Shown: positions 1 to 7,553, counted from the first letter of the stretch. The stretch: DNA of 10,836 bases from Flavobacteriales bacterium UBA6969 (GCA_002448555.1 DJYV01000147.1:13766-24601), one strand, 5' to 3'. Made by a program: numbers and translations. Notes: a model not told the origin generated them from the letters alone.

Positions 1-373
1 CGTCTTCAATCGGTAGGGTCCAGAGGTTGTAGTGCATGGGGAGGCGTACGGAGTTGAACCCCCACGCCTTCAGCGAGTCGATGTCCGACTTCTGGACGTG
101 GTTGTGCAACCAGGCGTCATACCACGCGTCGGTGTTTTCGACCCCAATGAGGTCTTCAATCATGGCGCGGATCTCGTACTGCGGCCCGGCAAACCCGCTG
201 GTTTGCATCATATAGCCCTCTTGCACCATCCAACCGCCCAAGCCCATTCCACGAAGCAACACCGGCTCACCAGCCTCATTCACAATGTTTTGGCCATCAA
301 CACTCAAAAAATGCTGGGCACTGACCGGCCCGAGGCCGAGAAAAACAAGCAAAACAATCAATACGCACCTCAT
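1..373 (-). CDS. Secreted GH5-like (cellulase family) glycoside hydrolase, N-terminal part
   Basis: The gene reads leftward from an ATG at 373 and is cut by the window edge after 124 codons. Residues 1-20 form a signal peptide (hydrophobic VLIVLLVFLGLG, cleavage after VSAQ). The mature start has the usual GH5 opening: a G-x-I-V-N-E-x-G-E-P-V-L-L-R-G strand at about 27-42, then GLGGWMVQEGYMM at 44-56 and the conserved GFNSVRLP core strand at 105-112. These fit clan GH-A enzymes that cut beta-glucans. The catalytic glutamates lie outside the window, so activity and subfamily cannot be judged. It diverges from a GH16 laminarinase-like gene 110 bases away, so a beta-1,3-glucan or mixed-linkage glucan substrate is a reasonable inference. 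A cellulase or mannanase remains possible. Any C-terminal sorting domain is unseen. Confidence 0.82.
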   Translation of the reverse strand, partial: MRCVLIVLLVFLGLGPVSAQHFLSVDGQNIVNEAGEPVLLRGMGLGGWMVQEGYMMQTSGFAGPQYEIRAMIEDLIGVENTDAWYDAWLHNHVQKSDIDSLKAWGFNSVRLPMHYNLWTLPIED

Positions 374-408
374 GTCTATGTGATTAAGTTCACTAAATTT
401 AAGCGTGT

Positions 409-437
409 GAAAAATACAACCTTTTGCGATACCCAAG
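409..437 (-). promoter_or_regulatory. Possible Bacteroidota promoter for the GH5-like gene
   Basis: On the minus strand a TATTTTTC box (416-409) matches 7 of 8 positions of the Bacteroidota -7 consensus TAnnTTTG. A TTG (436-434) lies 17 bases upstream of it, within the 17-23 base spacing known for these promoters. Transcription would start about 30 bases before the ATG at 373. One consensus base is wrong, so this is tentative. Confidence 0.3.
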
Positions 438-483
438 TGTCTTCCGAGTGTTGTAAATCACTGTTTCAAAACGCCCTCGACTC

Positions 484-1659
484 ATGCCCAAAATCTCAAC
501 ACTTGCACTCCTTTTCATCGCTTTTGTGTGCGTCCAATGCGGCAAGGACGACGCCCCAAGCGTGGTGCCCAACGTGTACTTCCCCATTGACGTGAGCGCG
601 CTGGAATCCCCTGAAAATTCAACCTTCGAGTTTCCCTTAGTGCTGGACCGGAGTACCGACCGTGCTGTGACGGTTGTCTACGAGACACGCCCATTGACCG
701 CGACTGAAGGGGAAGACTACGTTCCTGCATCGGGGACCATCACGTTTGCCCCGGGTGAGACGTCTGCCAGCATTTCGGTGGAAATCATCATTGACGAGTA
801 CATCGAAGAGGACGAGCAGTTCCGCGTTGTTTTGGTCGAGTCACAGAATGGTCTATTCCTCGACGGCATCCAGCAAGCCATCGGCACCATCCGCAACGAC
901 GATACCGCCATTCAGGTCACGACAGAAGGATATGTTTCTGCCGACAGCTACGCTGGCAAGACCCTCGTGTGGTCAGACGAATTCGAAGGCGATGAGATCG
1001 ACCTCAGCAACTGGACCTACGATTTGGGCGCACATGGCTGGGGCAACCAAGAGCTTCAACTCTACACCTCGAGCAGCGAAAATTCTTACGTCCACGATGG
1101 CAATCTGATGATCGTTGCGAAAGAGCAAGGCGCCATGTATACCTCTGCTCGCATGAAGTCGATTGACTTACAGGAATTTCAATACGGCCGCATCGACGTG
1201 CGGGCCGTGTTGCCGAAAGGCCAAGGCATCTGGCCGGCCATCTGGATGCTCGGCGCCAACTTCCCAACCGCAGGTTGGCCGGCATGCGGTGAAATCGACA
1301 TCATGGAACTGATCGGTTCATCCCCCAACTATGTGCACGGCACCGTACACTACGGCAACGACTACACGCAGCATCAGTTCACCGGCCACGGCACCGGCAT
1401 CCCATTTGGTCAGACGTTCTCCGACGAGTTCCACGTGTTCTCCATCGATTGGAACGCGCAGGGCATCACGTGGTACTTGGACGATGTGGAATTCTTCAGC
1501 ATTGACCAGTCGGTGAGTGGCAGCCAGAACTATCCGTTCGATAATCCGTTCTTCTTCATCTTGAACGTTGCCGTCGGCGGACAGTGGCCCGGCTACCCGG
1601 ACGAAACCACGGAATTCCCGCAGTACATGGCGGTGGACTACGTACGGGTCTTCCAGTAA
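484..1659 (+). CDS. GH16 laminarinase-like lipoprotein with Calx-beta domain
   Basis: This is a 391-residue surface lipoprotein predicted to hydrolyse beta-1,3-glucan (laminarin type). Residues 1-18 are a lipoprotein signal; the probable lipidated residue is Cys19, followed by GKDD, an acidic stretch like the surface-export signal of Bacteroidota lipoproteins. Residues 31-140 match a Calx-beta domain (ATEGEDY, ITFAPGETS, DEYIEEDEQF, GTIRNDD). Residues 161-391 are a complete GH16 domain: it opens LVWSDEFEG, has the E-I-D-I-M-E catalytic strand with E270 (nucleophile), D272 and E275 (acid/base), and closes with GGQWPG and YVRVFQ. All key residues are present and the length is normal. The ATG at 484 gives a clean signal peptide. 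It diverges from a GH5-like gene, suggesting a small glucan locus, but no SusC/SusD pair is visible here. Other GH16 activities such as agarase or porphyranase seem less likely given the ExDxxE form and the WPAIWML segment. Confidence 0.93.
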   Translation: MPKISTLALLFIAFVCVQCGKDDAPSVVPNVYFPIDVSALESPENSTFEFPLVLDRSTDRAVTVVYETRPLTATEGEDYVPASGTITFAPGETSASISVEIIIDEYIEEDEQFRVVLVESQNGLFLDGIQQAIGTIRNDDTAIQVTTEGYVSADSYAGKTLVWSDEFEGDEIDLSNWTYDLGAHGWGNQELQLYTSSSENSYVHDGNLMIVAKEQGAMYTSARMKSIDLQEFQYGRIDVRAVLPKGQGIWPAIWMLGANFPTAGWPACGEIDIMELIGSSPNYVHGTVHYGNDYTQHQFTGHGTGIPFGQTFSDEFHVFSIDWNAQGITWYLDDVEFFSIDQSVSGSQNYPFDNPFFFILNVAVGGQWPGYPDETTEFPQYMAVDYVRVFQ

Positions 1660-1694
1660 CTTCGTTGGCATGAAGTTTCATGCCGCCTACGAAG
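1660..1694 (+). terminator. Hairpin directly after the GH16 gene
   Basis: Starting on the base after the GH16 stop codon, CTTCGT (1660-1665) pairs with ACGAAG (1689-1694), and GGCATGAA (1667-1674) pairs with TTCATGCC (1677-1684). The inner loop is only two bases, so one or two inner pairs must open. No T tract follows, so this is either a non-canonical terminator or an mRNA 3' stabilising hairpin. Confidence 0.4.
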
Positions 1695-1730
1695 CCGCGA
1701 CCAAGCAGCGCCAAGCCCCGTTGCAGCTAT

Positions 1731-1764
1731 AAAAAATCCCCGCCTCCACAGCGGGAGACGGGGA
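1731..1764 (-). terminator. Intrinsic terminator of the small membrane-protein gene
   Basis: Read on the minus strand, bases 1764-1754 and 1747-1737 form a stem of ten pairs with one mismatch around a six-base loop, followed directly by six T (1736-1731). This is a classic intrinsic terminator about 20 bases after the stop codon of the leftward gene at 1786. On the plus strand the T tract is absent, so it mainly serves the leftward gene. Confidence 0.75.
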
Positions 1765-1785
1765 CTGAGATGCGCGGAAATACTG

Positions 1786-2235
1786 TTAGTCGTTGGTGCC
1801 TGCTGGGATGCGGTCGGTGGTCATCAAGAACACCCCCACCAATGGGAGCACGGCGAGAATGCCGTGGTAGGCGGCCGCGATGCTTTTGGTGGTTTCGGTC
1901 AATTCCAAGCTCGCCGGCATCGCCTGAATGAGGAGCACACCAAACAAGTTGACGGCGCTCAGCGACAAAAAGACCTTGACACCAAACGACTTGAACACCT
2001 TCGTGCCATCATAATTCAAGCGATTTGGGAAGGCCAACACCGCTTGCACCCCCCACAGGAAAGCGTACGCCAAGTGTGCAATCTCACCGGTAGCGTTGTA
2101 AGTGATCATTTCGTTGGGAATAACGATGAGGGCGTAAAGGAAGTAGCCCGTGAGAAAAAACATGCGGTTCTTGCGGATAACGCCGAACAACGCTAGCGCC
2201 GTCGGAATGCCCGCGACAATTACCAATGGATCCAT
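1786..2235 (-). CDS. Small integral membrane protein of unknown function
   Basis: I do not recognise this 149-residue protein. It is strongly hydrophobic, with four or five likely membrane segments at about 3-19, 25-44, 55-70, 85-106 and 121-140. The loops are short: RKNR after the first segment, and a polar NRLNYDGTKVFKS stretch around 71-83. There is no cleavable signal peptide and no catalytic motif. The ATG at 2235 is the first in frame and begins directly with a membrane segment. The gene is monocistronic, ends in a strong intrinsic terminator, and converges on the GH16 gene. It looks like a lineage-specific conserved membrane protein. Its reality rests on the length of the open frame, the coherent hydrophobic pattern and the terminator. 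Confidence 0.75.
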   Translation of the reverse strand: MDPLVIVAGIPTALALFGVIRKNRMFFLTGYFLYALIVIPNEMITYNATGEIAHLAYAFLWGVQAVLAFPNRLNYDGTKVFKSFGVKVFLSLSAVNLFGVLLIQAMPASLELTETTKSIAAAYHGILAVLPLVGVFLMTTDRIPAGTND

Positions 2236-2338
2236 GATGTAAAGAATTAAGGGTTAGATGATGGCAATTTAGTCCGCCATTTGATGTGATTCAAGTCGCA
2301 TACGAACCGCTATGAACGATGGGCATATGCAAAACGCC

Positions 2339-2578
2339 TCAGGAGTCCGCCATTCCCGGGCGGTGGCGCTCGTTGTGCTGGCGGCGACGCGAAGTCATCT
2401 GCTCGAGCTCTTCTCCCCATTCATTCAAATCCTCCGGGTCTTCAGGGTTGTACGAAGGGGGGCGCTTGGCGTGCACATTTTTTAAATCGCGTTTGCGGCC
2501 CATGCACTCCCAACACCCATCGTCATCGCTATGTTCAAGCCCACCGTGCTGGAAAATTCGGTACCTTAGAGCATGCAT
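2339..2578 (-). CDS. Possible small charged protein with GCWEC motif
   Basis: An open frame of up to 79 residues reads leftward from an ATG at 2578. Its content looks protein-like: HGGLE, an acidic SDDDG, a Cys pair in GCWEC, a basic MGRKRDLKNVHAKRPP, an acidic NPEDPEDLNEWGEELE helix, and a basic tail RRRQHNERHRPG. No membrane segment or signal peptide is seen, so it would be cytosolic; the Cys pair could bind metal or be redox active. The start is uncertain. The ATG at 2578 overlaps the divergent CotH start (ATGCAT at 2573-2578), while an internal ATG at 2503 would give 54 residues and leave room for a promoter. The frame is also open further upstream into the CotH gene, but that part looks like shadow. 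I do not recognise the family. Confidence 0.45.
   Translation of the reverse strand: MHALRYRIFQHGGLEHSDDDGCWECMGRKRDLKNVHAKRPPSYNPEDPEDLNEWGEELEQMTSRRRQHNERHRPGMADS
2562..2569 (+). promoter_or_regulatory. Candidate -7 box of the dockerin-tailed CotH gene
   Basis: TACCTTAG matches TAnnTTTG at all but one position and ends three bases before the ATG at 2573. No clear -33 TTG was seen at the expected distance. If it is used, the transcript would begin at or very near the start codon. Confidence 0.3.
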
Positions 2579-5143
2579 CGCATTCAACCAATGCTTCTCG
2601 CGCTTGTCCTCTTCAGTTGGGCATTTCCGGCTATTTCTCACGGCCAGGGCATCCACCACTGGGAGGCGGTCATCGAGGACGGTTCCATCTGGCGCTACTG
2701 GGTTCCCACTGCAGAACCGCCTGCCGCTTGGAAGGAGCCGGGGTTTTACGATGCCGCTTGGGCCGTCGGGCCGTCAGGATTCGGCTACTCCGACGGAGAC
2801 GACGCCACGACCGTGCCCACCACCCCCTCCCTGTACCTCCGGCGCACATTCGATATCGAAAATTTAGACCAGTGGCTCGACGCCCAGTTCTTCATGGATT
2901 ACGATGACGGCTTTGTGGCCTGCCTCAATGGTGTTGAGATTGCACGGGGCAACACAGGCCTGCCGGGTGAGTTCGTGGCGTGGAACCAAGCCCTGGCCAC
3001 CGATCACGAGGCAGTCCTGTACCAAGGAGGCGTGCCGGATGCGTATGCCGTGGATTTGAGTTTGTTACAAAACGGGCTCAACACCTTGGCCATCCAATTG
3101 CACAACGTCAGCCTGAGTTCCTCTGATTTAACCGGACGCCCGTTTCTGTTTGCAGGGGCACCGGAAGAAGGGCTCGGTTTCGGGAGCGCCCCGGATTGGC
3201 TCGATTCCTCGTTTGGGGAAATGCACCAGGTGACGTTTGAGGTCAATATGGCCAATGAAGCGGTCTCACCCGAGGGCGTGTACGTGGCGGGCGGCGCGTA
3301 TTTTGGAATTCCCGGGGACCACCCCATGTCCGACGCTGATGGAGATGGAATTTGGACGGTGACCATTGATGTGCCCCACGGGTTTACGGGGTACTACATT
3401 TTTCTGAATGGCAACTGCAGCAACTGGAGTTGCAAGGAAAACCTCGCCGGCCTGCCCTGCGCGCACCCCGAGAATTACAACGATCGCATCCTCGAAAACA
3501 TCACCGGTCCGTACACCGTGAGCACGTGTTTCAATCAGTGCACTACCGACGGAACGTGCGCGGCCGTGCCCGGGTGCACCGACCCCGAAGCGCTCAACTA
3601 CGTTCCCGCTGCAACCGAAGAAGACGGCAGCTGTGTCTACTTCGCTGAGTCCACGCTCCCCATCATCGAAATCACCACACCGGAAGCCATTCCGGACGAT
3701 CCGCGCATCATCGGTTCGATGACGGTCATCAACAACCCCTCCGGACTCAATCAGGTGGGCGATGCACCCACCGACTACGATGGTCAGATTTCCATTGAAA
3801 TCCGGGGGTCATCGTCTCAGATGTTTCCAAAGAAATCGTACGCGCTGGAGACTCAAACTGCTGAGGGCGAAAACAACAACGTGCCCCTGCTCGGCATGCC
3901 GCAGGAAAACGATTGGATCCTCTACGGACCCTACACCGATAAAACCCTGATGCGCAACGCCATCGTCTTCGAATTGGGGACGCAGCTTGGCCGGTACACG
4001 ACGCGGAGGCGGTACTGCGAGTTGTTCATCAATGGCGATTACCGCGGCGTCTACATGCTCATGGAAAACATCAAGCGCGACGTCAACCGTGTGGACATCG
4101 CCACCTTGCTTCCCTCTGACACAACGGGCAACGAGCTCACCGGTGGGTACATCCTCAAGGTGGACAAGTTCACTGGGGACTTCGGCGGCGGCTGGTCGTC
4201 GTCCTATCCCACCGTCGGAGGGGACGAGTTGGTCATTCAATACCACAAACCCAAGGTGGACGAACTGCATCCGCTGCAGCAGGCGTACATCGAGGGCCAC
4301 ATCGCCGCATTCGAGGATGCGCTTGCCGGACCGGATTTTACCGATCCCGAATTGGGTTACGCTCCGTACATCGATGTGCATTCATTCATCGACTTGTACC
4401 TCATCAATGAGCTGTCCAAGAACATCGACGGCTACCGACTGAGCACATATTTCTACAAGGAAAAGGACAGCGACGGCGGCAAAATCGTCATGGGGCCTTG
4501 GTGGGATTACAACTTAGCGCTGGGCAACGCGAATTACTGCGAGGCCGCGAATACAGAAGGTTTCGAGGTCAATACCGTATGCGGGAACGCCAATCCGTTT
4601 TGGTGGGAGCGTTTGCTTGAAGACCCCGACTACCAGGATTTGACCCGCTGCCGGTGGGAAGACTACCGCAGTGGCGCGTGGAGTAATGCCAACATCCACG
4701 CCACCATTGATTCGATTGAAATTCTCCTAGGGGAAGCTCAAATTCGCGACCACATTCGCTGGCCAAGGCTTGGCCAATACGTGTGGCCCAATGCCTTCAT
4801 TGGTGCGACCTATGCCGAGGAAATGACGTTCATGCGGGACTGGGTCGACGCCCGCCTCGCGTGGCTTGATGACAGTATTCTGGGGACGTGCGCCGCCGGG
4901 TGCACCAATCCCATGGCGTGCAATTATGATCCCAATTCGACGTACGACAACGGGAGCTGTGAACCGTGTGGATGTCCAGGAGACATCAACGGCGACTTCA
5001 CCGTCAGTGTCATGGACGTCCTGTTGTTATTGGCCGAGTTCGGCTGCGTCGTAGATTGCAGTGCCGACATCGACGAAGACAACACCGTCAGCGTATCCGA
5101 TCTGCTGTTCCTGCTTTCAAACTATGGCCTCGTATGCTTATGA
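2573..5143 (+). CDS. Secreted CotH-family protein with carbohydrate-binding-like modules and dockerin-like C-terminus
   Basis: This 856-residue exported protein has a signal peptide at 1-25 (cleavage near ISHGQ). Modules in order: a galactose-binding-like beta domain, about 30-195 (YLRRTFDI, DDGFVACLNGVEIAR, GLNTLAIQLHN); a starch-binding-like domain, about 216-325 (HQVTFEVNM, DGDGIWTVTIDV, YYIFLNGNCSNWSCKENL); a GCTDP...GSC module at 334-356; a CotH kinase-like domain, about 365-760; a second GCTNP module from 776; and two dockerin-like EF-hand repeats at 803-856. CotH landmarks are IRGSSSQMFPKKSY from 410, E498 in LMENIKRD, NELSKNIDGY at 612-621, and D645 in GPWWDYNLALGN. CotH of Bacillus spores is an atypical protein kinase of coat proteins. 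Here the substrate is unknown, and kinase activity is inferred from family only. The ATG at 2573 is preferred because it supplies the basic residue of the signal peptide. It has no T9SS-type CTD, so its surface route is unclear. Confidence 0.88.
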   Translation: MHRIQPMLLALVLFSWAFPAISHGQGIHHWEAVIEDGSIWRYWVPTAEPPAAWKEPGFYDAAWAVGPSGFGYSDGDDATTVPTTPSLYLRRTFDIENLDQWLDAQFFMDYDDGFVACLNGVEIARGNTGLPGEFVAWNQALATDHEAVLYQGGVPDAYAVDLSLLQNGLNTLAIQLHNVSLSSSDLTGRPFLFAGAPEEGLGFGSAPDWLDSSFGEMHQVTFEVNMANEAVSPEGVYVAGGAYFGIPGDHPMSDADGDGIWTVTIDVPHGFTGYYIFLNGNCSNWSCKENLAGLPCAHPENYNDRILENITGPYTVSTCFNQCTTDGTCAAVPGCTDPEALNYVPAATEEDGSCVYFAESTLPIIEITTPEAIPDDPRIIGSMTVINNPSGLNQVGDAPTDYDGQISIEIRGSSSQMFPKKSYALETQTAEGENNNVPLLGMPQENDWILYGPYTDKTLMRNAIVFELGTQLGRYTTRRRYCELFINGDYRGVYMLMENIKRDVNRVDIATLLPSDTTGNELTGGYILKVDKFTGDFGGGWSSSYPTVGGDELVIQYHKPKVDELHPLQQAYIEGHIAAFEDALAGPDFTDPELGYAPYIDVHSFIDLYLINELSKNIDGYRLSTYFYKEKDSDGGKIVMGPWWDYNLALGNANYCEAANTEGFEVNTVCGNANPFWWERLLEDPDYQDLTRCRWEDYRSGAWSNANIHATIDSIEILLGEAQIRDHIRWPRLGQYVWPNAFIGATYAEEMTFMRDWVDARLAWLDDSILGTCAAGCTNPMACNYDPNSTYDNGSCEPCGCPGDINGDFTVSVMDVLLLLAEFGCVVDCSADIDEDNTVSVSDLLFLLSNYGLVCL

Positions 5144-5161
5144 AGCTGATTCACCAATGAA

Positions 5162-5584
5162 TCACTTGCGCAACAACCGACTCACGGCATAGGATGCAGG
5201 AAGGTAGCCGAGGGCATCCACCACCGACAACCACACAGGCGTACCCAATTGAATGGAGTTGAGGATGCCACCGACAAAAAACCAAATGCCCGTCGTCCAC
5301 GCGGGCCACATCGCGCATTTGCCATCGGCTTCGGAACGCGCAGCCACAAGCATTCCCGTCGCCACGCCGGCAGCGGTGCCCAACCAGTGAACCACGGTGG
5401 CAGCGAGCATGGTCGTCATGCTAAGTCCGGCCATCCACGCTTGAAATTCCTCACGCGACGCGGTGGCTGCGGGCATGGTTTCTTCAGGCCAAATGGACAT
5501 GTGCAGGTCGTGCAAAAGGAACATGGTGGTGCTGCCGACGGCGAACGCCAAAACCACAGATAGGATGTTGCGGGCTACTCTCAT
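5162..5584 (-). CDS. Small four-helix membrane protein of unknown function
   Basis: This is a 140-residue hydrophobic protein with four likely membrane helices, at about 5-25, 56-80, 92-114 and 117-136. A polar, acidic external segment separates the first two (SIWPEETMPAATASREEFQ). It resembles small flavobacterial membrane proteins with a Trp-Pro-x-x-(D/E) segment after the first helix and a Gly-rich second helix (HWLGTAAGVATGMLVA), but I cannot assign a function. The frame stays open up to 5632, yet an ATG at 5584 is the best start: it gives a basic MRVARN lead before the first helix, and a perfect promoter box (5597-5590) lies just upstream. An ATG at 5596 is inside that box. It converges on the upstream CotH gene with only 18 bases between stop codons and diverges from the second CotH gene. 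Confidence 0.75.
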   Translation of the reverse strand: MRVARNILSVVLAFAVGSTTMFLLHDLHMSIWPEETMPAATASREEFQAWMAGLSMTTMLAATVVHWLGTAAGVATGMLVAARSEADGKCAMWPAWTTGIWFFVGGILNSIQLGTPVWLSVVDALGYLPASYAVSRLLRK

Positions 5585-5589
5585 GCCAA

Positions 5590-5597
5590 CAAACATA
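5590..5597 (-). promoter_or_regulatory. Perfect -7 promoter box of the leftward membrane-protein gene
   Basis: On the minus strand TATGTTTG is an exact match to TAnnTTTG and ends five bases before the ATG at 5584. It decides the start codon, because longer versions of the gene would begin inside or upstream of it. The -33 element is weak (a TTTC about 17 bases upstream). A nearly leaderless transcript is predicted. Confidence 0.5.
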
Positions 5598-5632
5598 CAC
5601 CGGTGCAGACACAGGAAAGGCTCGAATTCCAT

Positions 5633-5640
5633 TAGTTTTG
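5633..5640 (+). promoter_or_regulatory. Perfect -7 promoter box of the T9SS-type CotH gene
   Basis: TAGTTTTG is an exact match to TAnnTTTG and ends four bases before the ATG at 5645. No convincing TTG is seen at -33. It sits back to back with the leftward box at 5590-5597, 35 bases apart, so the two upstream regions overlap. The distance to the ATG predicts a leaderless or nearly leaderless mRNA. Confidence 0.5.
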
Positions 5641-5644
5641 GGGT

Positions 5645-7537
5645 ATGCCTAAAACTTTAGGAACCTTCCTCGCCGCTTTTTTGGCGGTGGCAACCCTTGG
5701 TGTGAACGCCCAGAACATCAGCACCTACAACCCGCAGTTGCTGTACGATGGCGCGGGGAGTTTATACGATGCAGAACTCTTGCGCGAGATGCACGTCACG
5801 TTTGAGGATGCCAACTACCACCAAACCCTGGTGGATGCGTTTTTCAACAACCCCTCACTTCGGATTCCCGCCACGGTCGAGCTGGACGGAGTTGTGTTGG
5901 ACAGCGTTGGGACGCGGTACAAGGGCAATTCCACATTTTGCCTGCCCAACGATGAAGGAAGCGTCAAGGTCCCGTACAACCTCGATTTCAATTACTGGAT
6001 TTCAGGTCAAGATTTGCTCGGCTACAACAAGGTCAAATTGGCCAACGCCTGGCTCGATCCGACCTACTGCAAGGAATACGCTGCCAGCCGCATCTACCGC
6101 AAGTACTTGCCAACTCCGGAAATCAACCTCATCAAGCTCCATACCCAAGGGGACTACACCGGCTTGTATGTGAATACGGAGAGCATCAACCGCCAATTCC
6201 TGAACAAACACTTCGATGAAAACGATGGAGTCCTGTTCAAGTGCGACGGGGCGGGGGTGTTTTGCGATGAAAACGGAGACGGCACAGAAGGGGGCATCCC
6301 GAATTTGCGCTACTTGGGTCCCGACACCGCCCTATATTTCGACAGCTACACCATCAAATCGGACAACGGCTGGGCCGAATTGCTCAACCTGATTGAAACC
6401 CTGCAATTCAACCCCGATCAACTCGACGAAGTGCTCAACATCGACCGCGTTTTGTGGGCGATGGCGGCCAATACCGTCGTCAGCAATCTCGACACCTACA
6501 ACGGCTACTACGTGCACAATTACTACCTCTACCTTAATGAGGAAGGGCGGTTTCAAATGATACCGTGGGATTTGGACAACTCGTTTGTCGGCGCCATCAT
6601 GGGCTGGAGCTACTGGAGCCCCAACGATGTCTACCACTTCGACCCCTTCTTCACGGGAAATGGGGCGGCGTGGGACTCCCGCCCGCTGACGGAATACCTC
6701 TTCGGGCAGCCGGAACACCGGCAGCGCTACTTGGCGCACATCCGAACCATCATGAGCGAATCCATGGGGCTGAACGGCATTCAACAGACCGTCGATAGCA
6801 TGCAAAACCTCGCAGCCGATGCCGCCTCAGATGACACGAACAGCCTGTTTCCCATATCGTTTTTCTCGACCAATGTGAACAATGCCTTTTGGGCTGACTG
6901 GGGGTTTGCCGGCATTTTGAGTACGGTCGAAGCGCGGATGGATTTCCTGTCTTCGCACGCCGAAATCAACGTGAGCACCCCCCTCCTGTCCGACGCCTAC
7001 GCAGGCAATGGAGTCCTCGAGGTTCAGGCCCTCAACGCCGAATCAGTGGACTTGCTGTGGATCAATGCTCCGTATGCGGGGGGATTTGAGGCGGTCGCCA
7101 TGAACGACAACGGCACGGGCGGCGACGCTATCGCCGGTGACGGAATGTATTCCGTTGCCCTTCCCGAAGACGCCGAACAGGGGTTCATGTTCTATTTCCG
7201 CGCGGGCAATGGCGATGGGATCCGGCTCTTGCCCGAGCGCGCTGAGTACGAATACTTCATCTACGAGGGCTCCGTGGATGTTGCAGAAGCGACCGGTGCG
7301 ATGGGGACACGCGGCGGCGACTGGGTGCTGACGCCCAACCCCGCGACGCATTTTTTTACCCTAACCGGTTGTGCTGAGCAGGTGCCTGTAACCGTGAGTG
7401 ACGCACAAGGTCGCCTCGTCCATTCGGACCTGTGGGATGGCTCGCCCATTGACATCAGCGGTTGGGAACGCGGCATGTACTTCGTTCAAGTCACCCGCGA
7501 TGAATCCACCCGTGTCGAACGGTTGATTGTACGCTAA
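5645..7537 (+). CDS. Secreted CotH-family protein with T9SS C-terminal sorting domain
   Basis: This 630-residue protein has a signal peptide at 1-22 (TFLAAFLAVATLGVNA, then QNI). A CotH kinase-like domain covers about 45-440. Landmarks are the basic strand GTRYKGNST at 89-96, YNKVKLANAWLDPTYCKEY from about 124, E179 in LYVNTESINRQ, the SNLDTYNGYYVHN helix from 280, and PWDLDNSF with D309 and D311 as likely metal ligands. A beta-sandwich-like region follows at about 440-545 (a short acidic DNDG-type loop, GDGMYSVALPE). Residues 559-630 are a type A T9SS sorting domain: WVLTPNPATHFF, then VSDAQGRLVHS, ISGWERGMYFVQV and a basic RLIVR end. That implies export through the outer membrane and surface attachment or release. 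Homologues of CotH phosphorylate secreted proteins; the target here is unknown. Its CotH domain is distinct from that of the neighbouring 856-residue protein, so a recent duplication is unlikely. Confidence 0.92.
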   Translation: MPKTLGTFLAAFLAVATLGVNAQNISTYNPQLLYDGAGSLYDAELLREMHVTFEDANYHQTLVDAFFNNPSLRIPATVELDGVVLDSVGTRYKGNSTFCLPNDEGSVKVPYNLDFNYWISGQDLLGYNKVKLANAWLDPTYCKEYAASRIYRKYLPTPEINLIKLHTQGDYTGLYVNTESINRQFLNKHFDENDGVLFKCDGAGVFCDENGDGTEGGIPNLRYLGPDTALYFDSYTIKSDNGWAELLNLIETLQFNPDQLDEVLNIDRVLWAMAANTVVSNLDTYNGYYVHNYYLYLNEEGRFQMIPWDLDNSFVGAIMGWSYWSPNDVYHFDPFFTGNGAAWDSRPLTEYLFGQPEHRQRYLAHIRTIMSESMGLNGIQQTVDSMQNLAADAASDDTNSLFPISFFSTNVNNAFWADWGFAGILSTVEARMDFLSSHAEINVSTPLLSDAYAGNGVLEVQALNAESVDLLWINAPYAGGFEAVAMNDNGTGGDAIAGDGMYSVALPEDAEQGFMFYFRAGNGDGIRLLPERAEYEYFIYEGSVDVAEATGAMGTRGGDWVLTPNPATHFFTLTGCAEQVPVTVSDAQGRLVHSDLWDGSPIDISGWERGMYFVQVTRDESTRVERLIVR

Positions 7538-7553
7538 AAACGCGACGACGAGA

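Noticed and set aside
32..595. Rightward open frame of 187 codons
   Set aside because: It lies antisense to the GH5-like gene and runs into the start of the GH16 gene; no signal or family features, and the opposite strand has conserved GH5 motifs.
1680..1931. Rightward open frame of 83 codons after the GH16 gene
   Set aside because: It spans the hairpins and the antisense of the small membrane-protein gene; Pro/Arg-rich shadow composition.
2531..2569. Twelve-codon frame just upstream of the first CotH gene, possible leader peptide
   Set aside because: No sign of attenuation structure or regulatory codon run, and its stop overlaps the candidate promoter box; likely chance.
3809..4381. Leftward open frame of 190 codons inside the first CotH gene
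   Set aside because: Antisense shadow of the conserved CotH domain, lacking any motif of its own.
5585..5632. Upstream extension of the leftward membrane protein (starts at 5632 or 5596)
   Set aside because: The extension covers the perfect promoter box at 5590-5597 and has no membrane-protein character.
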